In this document: positions 1-4,898 of the stretch, piece by piece
Layout: each line of letters begins with the position of its first letter
Position numbering within the stretch: position 1 is the stretch's first letter
Source of the DNA: JAMXLO01 sp041487355
GTDB lineage: Bacteria; Pseudomonadota; Alphaproteobacteria; Acetobacterales; Acetobacteraceae
Length of the DNA stretch: 6,382 nt
Assembly: GCA_041487355.1 (NCBI GenBank)
Contig: JBGPND010000262.1
Span: 1 to 6,382, forward strand
Reading direction: 5' to 3'
Program-made: the position numbers and the translations under genes
Notes under the pieces: generated by a model
Databases searched by the model: none
Told to the model about the DNA's origin: nothing
The model's input: the letters and a program-made list of their open reading frames with translations, nothing else

Positions 1-171
1 CATCCCCACCGACACCGGCATCGCGAAAGAAGCAGATGCAAGCTGCGACAAAGCCCGTGGGGATGGCCGGGTCAAGCCCGGCCATGACGGCGGTACGCAG
101 CGCCAGTGCGACCGGACAGAGAGTCAATGTTTTCAGCGCTTGGTATCAGTCACCGCCAGTGCGATTCGGTA
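1..171. other. Non-coding stretch at the left edge
   Basis: I find no supported gene here. Short open frames exist on the plus strand, but they look like low-complexity high-GC translations and resemble no family I know. The stretch lies downstream of the DsbA-like gene, which reads leftward, and holds the palindrome at 63-85 and short direct repeats between 101 and 175. The end of a gene lying mostly outside the window cannot be excluded for the first few dozen bases. Confidence 0.6.
63..85. repeat. Interspersed palindromic repeat (GGCCGGGTCAAGCCCGGCC type)
   Basis: Nine-base arms ATGGCCGGG (63-71) and CCCGGCCAT (77-85) are perfect reverse complements around a five-base centre, TCAAG. It is followed by GACGG, the usual look of a dispersed alphaproteobacterial intergenic repeat. 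There is no T-run after it on either strand, so I do not call it an intrinsic terminator, although a transcript from the leftward gene would form this stem about 90 bases past the stop. The same core, with one base changed (TCGAG), is the interrupted target at 2529-2539 and 2647-2657. Confidence 0.75.
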
Positions 172-175
172 TCAG
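101..175. repeat. Two interleaved short direct repeats
   Basis: CGCCAGTGCGA occurs at 101-111 and again at 154-164, and GGTATCAG occurs at 142-149 and again at 168-175. The last copy overlaps the stop codon of the leftward DsbA-like gene (172-174). The repeats are exact but short. They may be part of another dispersed repeat family or a chance result of local duplication. Confidence 0.45.
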
Positions 176-840
176 AGTTCCGCCGCGTCCACCGCCGCGA
201 CGTCGAGCAGGCGTTCGATCACCTCCGGCTCCTGCGCCCCGGCGATGGCGTGGCGGCCGGAAATAACGAAACACGGGACGCCGTTGATGCCGAGCCGATG
301 CGCCCGCAGGTTGTCGGCGTGCACCGCGTCCACCTCGCCGTCTCCGGCGAGGAAACGGCGTGACGCGGGGCCATCGAGGCCGCAGGCACTGGCGATCGCC
401 ACCAGCTGCGCGTGATCGCCGATGTCGAGACCGTCGGTGAAATGGGCCGAAAGCAGCGCCTCCACCACGGTGTCGGCACGGCCGAAACGGGCCGCGTAGC
501 GGACCAGCCGATGGGCATCGACGCTGGAGGGCGTGCGGCGGATGCGGTCGAAGCGGAACAGCACGCCCTCGGCGCGGCCGACCTCGGCTATCGAGGCATA
601 CAGCCGGCGCGCCCGGTCCTCACCGCCGAACTTGCGGATCACATAGTCCGGCCGCGCCATCCCCACGCGCGGCATGTCCGGATTGAGCAGAAACGGCCGC
701 CAGGTCAGGTCGAACAGCAGGTCCGGCCGGCGGCGCAGCGTGCGCATCAGGCGGCGGACGCCGAGGAAGCACCAGGGGCAGACCAGGTCGTGGACGATCT
801 CGATGCCGAGGCGGGCTTTCGGGGGTGCCAGGATGTTCAC
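172..840 (-). CDS. DsbA family oxidoreductase, FrnE-like
   Basis: A 222-residue thioredoxin-fold protein of the DsbA/FrnE/2-hydroxychromene-2-carboxylate isomerase superfamily. After a short N-terminal beta strand comes the redox motif CPWC at residues 21-24. WRPFLLNPDMP (47-57) is the conserved FrnE-type segment, and the second half of the fold carries GVP (187-189), whose proline should be the cis-proline facing the active site, then ISGRHAIAGAQ (193-203). No signal peptide or membrane segment is visible, so it probably acts in the cytoplasm as a thiol-disulfide oxidoreductase or isomerase; its substrate is unknown. The start is GTG: the first internal ATG falls after the CXXC motif, so translation must begin upstream of it. 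The ribosome binding site is weak. The 53-bp gap to the dioxygenase gene upstream permits co-transcription. Residue 190 is Cys where an aromatic residue is common. Family assignment is firm; physiological role is not. Confidence 0.88.
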   Translation of the reverse strand: MNILAPPKARLGIEIVHDLVCPWCFLGVRRLMRTLRRRPDLLFDLTWRPFLLNPDMPRVGMARPDYVIRKFGGEDRARRLYASIAEVGRAEGVLFRFDRIRRTPSSVDAHRLVRYAARFGRADTVVEALLSAHFTDGLDIGDHAQLVAIASACGLDGPASRRFLAGDGEVDAVHADNLRAHRLGINGVPCFVISGRHAIAGAQEPEVIERLLDVAAVDAAEL

Positions 841-893
841 GGCGCGACTCTGGCGCGCAATCGTTGCCCTGTCACGCGAATATCATCGCCGAC

Positions 894-2132
894 TCAGCCG
901 AGCGGTTCGCCGCTGTAGTGGCTGGTCGTGTAGCGGTGACCGCTGTGGTTCCACAGTCTGGCCGCCATGCGCTCCGAGAACAGCGGCGACAGGTGCTTCG
1001 GGCAGTAATGCGTTACGATGCTCTTGCGGGTGGTCACGCGCGAGACCGGGTTGCCGCCGTGCACCAGATCGGCGTGCCACACCAGCACGTCGCCCTTCCG
1101 CGCGGCGAAGGGCGATTTCGCGATCCCCCTCTGCTCCGCGCGCTCCTCCAGCGAGCGGACATGCCGTTCGACCTGCCCGCGCATGGCCGCCTCGCCGGTC
1201 ATTCGCTGCGCCTCATGCACGCTTTTGTAGTGGTCGTTGTAGACGAAATCCTCGAAGCGATGGCTGCCGGGGTAGTAGAACAGCTCGCCCGCTCCGAGCG
1301 TGACATCCTCCAGGGCGGTCCAGGTCGCAGCGAACTGGCGCGGGATGGTGTAGGCCACATAGGCGGAATCCTGGTGGCCCTCCTGCGCCGAACCGCGCAG
1401 GAAGCCGAGTGTCTGCGAGGCGAACGCCTTGGACTCGAAGATCAGGCCGAGGAACTCCGCGATTGCGTCGGCGAACATGAGGTCGCGGATCGCCGGCGAG
1501 AAATGGTGGATATCCAGCGCCTTCGCCGGATGCTGGTTGATCTCCGGCTGCCAGTGGATGTGGTCGGGCGCGACCGCATGGGATTCGAATTTGAGATCGG
1601 GGAAGCCGCCGGCGTAGGCGCGGTCGAGGTCCAGCGCCGCCTTGTCGACCAGCGAGGGCAGAATCGCCTTGTCGAGGATCACGTAGCCGTTCTGCATCCA
1701 GAAGCGCAGCTTCTCCGCCTGTCGTTCGGTGATCTGGCCGATCTCGAGCTTGCCCTGGAGGATGTCGGCGGCGTTTGCCAGGTCCGGCCACAGGCCACCG
1801 TAGGGCGATGGCATGGCGGCGGCATTGGCCGGGCGCGGCGCCTTGGCATTGCTCAGGTAGCCGCGCGCGCGGCCGAATTTTCGATAATGCTCGAACGGCG
1901 TGGCGGCGCGGCCGGCCGCGATCTCCTCGGCTGCGGCGGGATACGAGCGGAGATAGTAGTCGACGTCGAAATCGTTGATCTTGCGGCTTTCCTTGCGGCC
2001 ATGTCGATCATAGTGATGCCACGCGCTGGTCTCGCGCCCTTCCGCAAGCGCCTTGGCGATGTCCGGATAGAGCCGCAGATAGGCGGCCTCATCGAACAGA
2101 TCGTGCTCGTTGACGACAGACTGCTCGTCCAA
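894..2132 (-). CDS. Phytanoyl-CoA dioxygenase (PhyH) family protein with two N-terminal repeats
   Basis: A 412-residue protein in two parts. Residues 13-50 and 55-92 are two copies of a repeat of the form FD..YLR.YP..A..(I/L)A.GR...(A/P)..HY...GR, with a 42-residue period. This unit is familiar from the edges of glycosyltransferases and large secreted proteins. The PhyH fold fills roughly residues 130-400. Its iron ligands are visible as H253-Q-D255 and the distal H358 (in WHADLVHGG), with R369 eleven residues later as the expected 2-oxoglutarate-binding arginine. It should therefore be an active Fe(II)/2-oxoglutarate-dependent oxygenase, hydroxylating an unknown small molecule or lipid. No signal peptide is seen. 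The start is TTG: the upstream frame holds no ATG or GTG before a stop, and AAGGGAG (2142-2148) lies nine bases before the TTG. The product cannot be inferred from the neighbours. Confidence 0.87.
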   Translation of the reverse strand: MDEQSVVNEHDLFDEAAYLRLYPDIAKALAEGRETSAWHHYDRHGRKESRKINDFDVDYYLRSYPAAAEEIAAGRAATPFEHYRKFGRARGYLSNAKAPRPANAAAMPSPYGGLWPDLANAADILQGKLEIGQITERQAEKLRFWMQNGYVILDKAILPSLVDKAALDLDRAYAGGFPDLKFESHAVAPDHIHWQPEINQHPAKALDIHHFSPAIRDLMFADAIAEFLGLIFESKAFASQTLGFLRGSAQEGHQDSAYVAYTIPRQFAATWTALEDVTLGAGELFYYPGSHRFEDFVYNDHYKSVHEAQRMTGEAAMRGQVERHVRSLEERAEQRGIAKSPFAARKGDVLVWHADLVHGGNPVSRVTTRKSIVTHYCPKHLSPLFSERMAARLWNHSGHRYTTSHYSGEPLG

Positions 2133-2141
2133 CGCTTCTCT

Positions 2142-2148
2142 CTCCCTT
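2142..2148 (-). promoter_or_regulatory. Ribosome binding site that fixes the TTG start of the PhyH-family gene
   Basis: On the minus strand AAGGGAG is followed by nine bases and then TTG (2132-2130). Upstream in frame there is only a run of non-start codons back to a TGA, so this site decides the start. The first repeat begins at residue 13 from this TTG, which leaves a sensible short leader. Confidence 0.7.
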
Positions 2149-2159
2149 GCGGTTTCCTG

Positions 2160-2187
2160 TGTATCAAATCCGGTGCCGGCCTGTCAC
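2160..2187 (-). promoter_or_regulatory. Candidate sigma70-type promoter for the PhyH-family gene
   Basis: On the minus strand GTGACA (2187-2182) matches five of six bases of the -35 consensus, followed by a 16-base spacer and GATACA (2165-2160), a poor -10 with three of six matches. It would give a leader of roughly 20-25 bases before the TTG. The match is weak and alphaproteobacterial promoters are loose, so this is only a candidate. The region is shared with the opposite-facing GST remnant. Confidence 0.25.
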
Positions 2188-2200
2188 GGCCCGCCGATCA

Positions 2201-2206
2201 GGGGGA
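2201..2206 (+). promoter_or_regulatory. Surviving ribosome binding site of the broken GST gene
   Basis: GGGGGA lies seven bases before the ATG at 2214. The signal is intact although the gene behind it is not, which supports recent decay of a once-expressed gene divergent from the PhyH-family gene. Confidence 0.5.
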
Positions 2207-2213
2207 CCGCTGC

Positions 2214-2433
2214 ATGACTATCGTCATGCATGACCTGGCCGGGGCGCATCCGGATGGCTCTGGCGCATAAGGGGCTGCCGGTGGAGACGGTTCCCTGGCG
2301 CTTCACCGAGAAGACCGCGCTGCACCAGTCGGTTCGAGCTGCTGGCGGCCGACGACCCGATCGCCGGCCGGCGTGAGCGGATGCTGGACCTGTTCGACGG
2401 GCCGCGCGCAAGAGCGAGAGCGTAAAGCAATAA
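2214..2433 (+). pseudogene. Glutathione S-transferase remnant (LigE/beta-etherase-like), internally deleted and frameshifted
   Basis: Four pieces of one protein appear in successive frames. The frame from ATG 2214 reads MTIVMHDLAGAHP, the usual N-terminus, then stops at 2268-2270. From about 2251 another frame reads RMALAHKGLPVETVPWRFTEK, typical of the first thioredoxin-fold helix and strand of LigE-like GSTs; the SPYCWRT-type stretch that normally precedes it is missing. From 2333 a third frame reads FELLAADDPIAGRRERMLDLFDG, which belongs near the C-terminus of these proteins. From 2404 a further shift gives ARKSESVKQ and the stop TAA at 2431-2433. About 73 codons' worth of DNA remains of a family normally around 220-240 residues, so most of the middle, including the glutathione-site region and most of the helical domain, is deleted. 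No functional GST can be made. The family assignment is from memory of conserved blocks and has not been searched. Confidence 0.75.
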
Positions 2434-2528
2434 AGGAGCACCGCGTCCGATGTCATTGCGACCGTGAGCGAAGCGTGGTGGGAAGCAATCTCGTGGTTGT
2501 TGCGTACCAACATCGGGATTGCTTGGCC

Positions 2529-2539
2529 GGGTCGAGCCC
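2529..2539 (+). repeat. Left copy of an 11-bp direct repeat flanking the small element
   Basis: GGGTCGAGCCC is found here and, in the same orientation, at 2647-2657. The bases on both sides differ (C and C here, G and G there), so the match is exactly 11 bp. The most economical reading is a target duplication made when the element at 2540-2646 inserted into the palindrome core. Confidence 0.6.
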
Positions 2540-2646
2540 CATAGGCATCAGGATAGGGACGTGCGCGAAAAATATTCTCCCCCAACCCCCTCCCGCAAGG
2601 GGAGGGGGAGGACTTTGCACCACCGCCGCCTATCCTGATGCCTATG
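2540..2646. mobile_element. Putative MITE-like element, 107 bp, with 18-bp terminal inverted repeats
   Basis: The left end CATAGGCATCAGGATAGG (2540-2557) is a perfect reverse complement of the right end CCTATCCTGATGCCTATG (2629-2646). Because the flanking CCC/GGG also pairs, the full perfect arm is 21 bp. The interior holds an AT-rich patch (AAAAATATT, 2569-2577) and the hairpin at 2586-2608. It carries no reading frame, so it would need a transposase supplied from elsewhere. It is bounded by 11-bp direct repeats of the host palindrome. I do not recognise the terminal sequence as a named insertion sequence. An alternative is that the whole structure is a native composite palindrome rather than an insertion. 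Confidence 0.5.
2586..2608. repeat. G/C hairpin inside the small element
   Basis: CCCCCTCCC (2586-2594) pairs perfectly with GGGAGGGGG (2600-2608) across a five-base loop, GCAAG. This C-run/GCAAG/G-run unit is itself a common dispersed hairpin in high-GC proteobacteria. On the minus strand a TTTTT run follows only after about a dozen further bases, so it is at best a poor intrinsic terminator for the leftward gene ending at 2697. Confidence 0.65.
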
Positions 2647-2696
2647 GGGTCGAGCCCGGCCACCGCTGCGCTCCTCGCAATGACACTTTAGGGGCA

Positions 2697-3113
2697 TCAA
2701 TCCCCGATCAAATGCAGCACCAGCTCGCGCCGATGCGGCGCGGCGCGGTGCTCGAACAGGTAGATACCCTGCCACGTGCCAAGCATCGGCTTGCCGCCAT
2801 CCACGGGGATCGCGAGCTGCGTCTGAGTAAGTGCCGCCTTGATATGCGCCGGCATGTCGTCGGGCCCCTCATCCTGGTGGCGGTACCCGGCACTCTCCGG
2901 CACCAGGCGGTGGAAGAAGGCTTCCAGGTCGGCGCGGACGTCGGGGTCGGCGTTCTCCTGCACCAGCAGCGAGGCGGAGGTGTGCCGGCACCAGACGGTC
3001 AGCAGCCCGGTGCCGATACGCTGCGCCGCGACCCAACGGCACACGGGTTCGGTGATCTCGACCAGCCCCTGGCCGTCGGTGGCAACCGTAAGCCGATGCA
3101 GTGCCTGCTTCAT
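2697..3113 (-). CDS. yjbQ: YjbQ/UPF0047 family protein (annotated as secondary thiamine-phosphate synthase)
   Basis: A 138-residue protein, the normal length for the small single-domain YjbQ/UPF0047 family. Recognisable blocks are WCRHTSASLLVQENADPDVRAD (41-62), YRHQDEGPDDMPAHIKA (77-93), the central IPVDGGKPMLGTWQGIYLFEHR (102-123) and the C-terminal strand ELVLHLIG (130-137). Family members carry a weak thiamine-phosphate synthase activity, hence the database name; the true role is not settled. The conserved histidines H44, H79 and H90 are present, so the protein looks intact. I chose ATG 3113 because it matches the family N-terminus. The frame stays open far upstream, but that extension lies antisense to the paaE-like gene and has no family resemblance. 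The ribosome binding site is weak. It is divergent from paaE with 45 bp between start codons. Confidence 0.9.
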   Translation of the reverse strand: MKQALHRLTVATDGQGLVEITEPVCRWVAAQRIGTGLLTVWCRHTSASLLVQENADPDVRADLEAFFHRLVPESAGYRHQDEGPDDMPAHIKAALTQTQLAIPVDGGKPMLGTWQGIYLFEHRAAPHRRELVLHLIGD

Positions 3114-3158
3114 GCGGCAGACTTGTGCGCCACGGGGTGATAGCGCAAGACGGCCCGC
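3114..3158. promoter_or_regulatory. Very short divergent promoter region between yjbQ and paaE
   Basis: Only 45 bases separate the two opposed start codons, so any promoters must overlap each other or the coding sequences. The stretch contains an imperfect inverted repeat, CTTGTGCGC (3122-3130) against GCGCAAG (3143-3149), pairing with a bulge across 12 bases. This could be an operator, but I cannot assign it to a regulator. No convincing -35/-10 pair is visible, and neither gene has a good ribosome binding site. Confidence 0.35.
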
Positions 3159-4229
3159 ATGGTGGCGCCGCGCTTCCATACCCTGACGATCGGCGATCTC
3201 CGCCGCGAGACGGCGGATGCCGTATCGCTTGCGTTCGCCGTGCCGGACCGGCTGCGCGAGGCCTATCGCTACACGCCCGGCCAGTATCTCACGCTGCGTG
3301 CCACGATCGATGGCGAGGATGTGCGGCGGTCCTACTCGATCTGCTCCGGACTCGATGACGGCGAACTCCGCGTCGTCATCAAGCGTGTCGCGGGAGGCGC
3401 GTTCTCCGGCTGGGCCAACGAGCAACTGCGTCCGGGCCACCGGCTGGCGGTGATGACGCCAGGCGGCCGCTTCGGCGTGCCGATCGAACCTGGGGCGGCG
3501 CGCACTCTGGTCGCCTTCGCCGCTGGCTCCGGCATTACGCCGGTGATGGCGATCCTGAAGACCGTGCTGCGGCGGGAGGCGGGACGCTGCTTCCTGTTCT
3601 ATGGCAATCGCACCACCGACAGCATCATCCTTCGCGAGCAACTGGAGGATCTGAAGGACCGCTATCTCGCACGCCTGTCGGTGTTCCACGTGCTGTCACG
3701 CGAGCAGCAGGATATCGCAGTGCTGAATGGCCATCTCGACGCGGAGAAGCTGCAACTGCTGACCCGCGCGATGGTGCCGATCCAGCAGGTGGACCACGCC
3801 TTCGTCTGCGGGCCGCAGCCGATGATCGAGGGGTTGGAAAAGGCACTCGCCGATCTGGGAATGCAACGTGACCGCGTGCATGTCGAGCGGTTCACCCCCG
3901 GGGTCGGCGGCCGGCCGCGTCCGGTCGTCGTGGCACAAGCGGCAAAGCCGAAGGCGATCGCGACGGTGATCAGCGAGGGCATGTGCGCCGAATTTCCGGT
4001 GGCCGAGGGCGAGGCGATCATCGATGCGGCGATCCGCGCCGGGCGCAATCTACCGTATTCCTGCAAGGGCGGCATGTGCTGCACGTGTCGCGCCAGGTTG
4101 CTGGAGGGCAGGGTGGAGATGGCGGTGAACTATTCGCTCGAGCCGTGGGAGACCGATGCCGGCTACATCCTGACCTGCCAGTCGCATCCGGTGACCGAGC
4201 GGGTGGTGATCGACTACGATCAGGTGTGA
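3159..4229 (+). CDS. paaE: PaaE-type ferredoxin-NAD(P)H oxidoreductase (phenylacetyl-CoA epoxidase reductase subunit)
   Basis: At 356 residues it has the length and order of PaaE: an FAD-binding ferredoxin-reductase domain (about 5-110) with PGQY (40-43) and the flavin motif RSYS (57-60); a NAD(P)-binding domain (115-245) with AGSGITP (122-128) and CGPQPM (217-222); and a C-terminal plant-type 2Fe-2S domain (about 265-356) with cysteines C302, C307, C310 and C340. PaaE passes electrons from NADPH via FAD and the cluster to the PaaABCD di-iron oxygenase that epoxidises phenylacetyl-CoA. YGNRTTDSI (148-156) and NYSLEPWE (324-331) also fit PaaE. None of paaABCD, nor paaK or the ring-opening genes, lies in the window, so it may serve another oxygenase or the main locus at a distance. 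The start has no strong ribosome binding site but agrees with the family N-terminus (FHTLTI). Probably co-transcribed with the next gene, 33 bp on. Confidence 0.85.
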   Translation: MVAPRFHTLTIGDLRRETADAVSLAFAVPDRLREAYRYTPGQYLTLRATIDGEDVRRSYSICSGLDDGELRVVIKRVAGGAFSGWANEQLRPGHRLAVMTPGGRFGVPIEPGAARTLVAFAAGSGITPVMAILKTVLRREAGRCFLFYGNRTTDSIILREQLEDLKDRYLARLSVFHVLSREQQDIAVLNGHLDAEKLQLLTRAMVPIQQVDHAFVCGPQPMIEGLEKALADLGMQRDRVHVERFTPGVGGRPRPVVVAQAAKPKAIATVISEGMCAEFPVAEGEAIIDAAIRAGRNLPYSCKGGMCCTCRARLLEGRVEMAVNYSLEPWETDAGYILTCQSHPVTERVVIDYDQV

Positions 4230-4252
4230 CCTCGCGACACAACAGCAACACC

Positions 4253-4256
4253 GGAG
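4253..4256 (+). promoter_or_regulatory. Ribosome binding site of the DinB-like gene
   Basis: GGAG lies six bases before ATG 4263. It falls within the 33-bp gap after the paaE stop, with no room for a separate terminator and promoter, which supports one transcript. Confidence 0.6.
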
Positions 4257-4262
4257 CGATCC

Positions 4263-4826
4263 ATGCCGGCTTCGCACCTCCTGACCTTGCGTGTCATGGC
4301 GTACAACAACGCCTGGTCGAATCATCGCCTGCTCTCCGCCTGCACCGCGCTGACCCAGTCTGAATTCGAGGCGCCACGAACAGGCTTCTTCCCCTCGATC
4401 CAGGCGACGCTGAACCACATTCTCATCATCGACAGGTTCTATATCGATGCGCTCGAAGGCGGCACACTGGGTCCGGCCGCCTGGGCGAATCCCGTGCCCT
4501 GCCCAACACTTTCGGAGCTGCATCCCGCTCAGGCTGCGGTTGATCGTCGACTGATCGCGTGGTGCGAATCGCTAGACGAGAGTGGTCCAGACCGGATTAT
4601 CCAAGTGCACCGCGGCACGCGCGTTCAGAGGGAGCGCGCTGACCGGTTGCTGCTGCACCTCTTCCAACACCAAATCCATCACCGTGGCCAGGCACACGCG
4701 ATGCTCAGCGGCACGCAGGTCCCGCCGCCGCAGCTCGATGAGTTCTTTTCTGTCGCCGAAGCCCGGCTGCGCGCGGCTGAGTTCCAGCAGCTTGGGTGGA
4801 CGGAGGCTGGAATTTGGCGCGAGTGA
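4263..4826 (+). CDS. DinB/YfiT-like putative metal-dependent protein
   Basis: A 187-residue protein of the DinB (four-helix bundle) family, which is unrelated to DNA polymerase IV despite the name. The three metal-binding histidines are in place: H52 in the helix ATLNHILIIDRFY and H136 with H140 in FQHQIHHRGQAHAML, the HXXXH pattern. The N-terminal MAYNNAWSNHRLL (12-24) is the usual first helix. Members bind Zn or Ni; known relatives include thiol transferases (maleylpyruvate isomerase, bacillithiol transferase BstA) and damage-inducible proteins of unknown role. No signal peptide or membrane helix is seen, so it is cytoplasmic. It follows the paaE-like gene at 33 bp. A thiol-transferase role linked to aromatic breakdown would fit both its relatives and that neighbour, but this is inference. 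It ends in a normal stop at 4824-4826, followed by 72 bp before the transporter gene. Confidence 0.85.
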   Translation: MPASHLLTLRVMAYNNAWSNHRLLSACTALTQSEFEAPRTGFFPSIQATLNHILIIDRFYIDALEGGTLGPAAWANPVPCPTLSELHPAQAAVDRRLIAWCESLDESGPDRIIQVHRGTRVQRERADRLLLHLFQHQIHHRGQAHAMLSGTQVPPPQLDEFFSVAEARLRAAEFQQLGWTEAGIWRE

Positions 4827-4885
4827 GGTTGGCCGCCGCGTAAGTCTGGTGCAATGTCGGCTCACACAAGCAATTCGTAGTCGCC

Positions 4886-4891
4886 AGGAGG
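4886..4891 (+). promoter_or_regulatory. Strong ribosome binding site of the substrate-binding protein gene
   Basis: AGGAGG, a full consensus Shine-Dalgarno, is followed by seven bases and ATG 4899. It fixes the start and is the best such site in the window. No clear promoter was found in the 72 bp before it. Confidence 0.8.
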
Positions 4892-4898
4892 CCCCATC

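Larger units (their letters stand above)
2451..2685. repeat. Large interspersed palindromic intergenic repeat, interrupted by a small element
   Basis: TGTCATTGCGA at 2451-2461 is the exact reverse complement of TCGCAATGACA at 2675-2685, marking the outer ends. Inside the left half AAGCAATC (2483-2490) pairs with GATTGCTT (2517-2524). The centre is a GGCCGGGTCGAGCCCGGCC-type palindrome, now split by the element at 2540-2646. Sequences ending in CATTGCGAG and GAAGCAATCC are widespread non-coding repeats in alphaproteobacteria. With the insertion and one copy of the duplicated core removed the repeat would be about 117 bases long. Nothing here codes for protein. Confidence 0.7.

Noticed and set aside
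825..2270. Long plus-strand open frame opposite the PhyH-family gene
   Set aside because: It is antisense to a protein with clear catalytic residues and repeats, and its translation resembles nothing. Only its last 18 codons are meaningful, as the first piece of the GST remnant.
2586..2608. Intrinsic terminator
   Set aside because: The stem is strong, but no T-run follows directly on either strand. The nearest, on the minus strand, is displaced by about a dozen bases and interrupted.
2451..2685. CRISPR array or small structured RNA gene
   Set aside because: There is no regular repeat-spacer pattern, and the inverted symmetry is explained by nested palindromes. No promoter or conserved RNA motif is visible.
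3114..3689. In-frame N-terminal extension of the YjbQ protein to about 330 residues
   Set aside because: The extension lies opposite paaE, which has complete FAD, NAD(P) and 2Fe-2S motifs, and the YjbQ family is about 138 residues long from ATG 3113.
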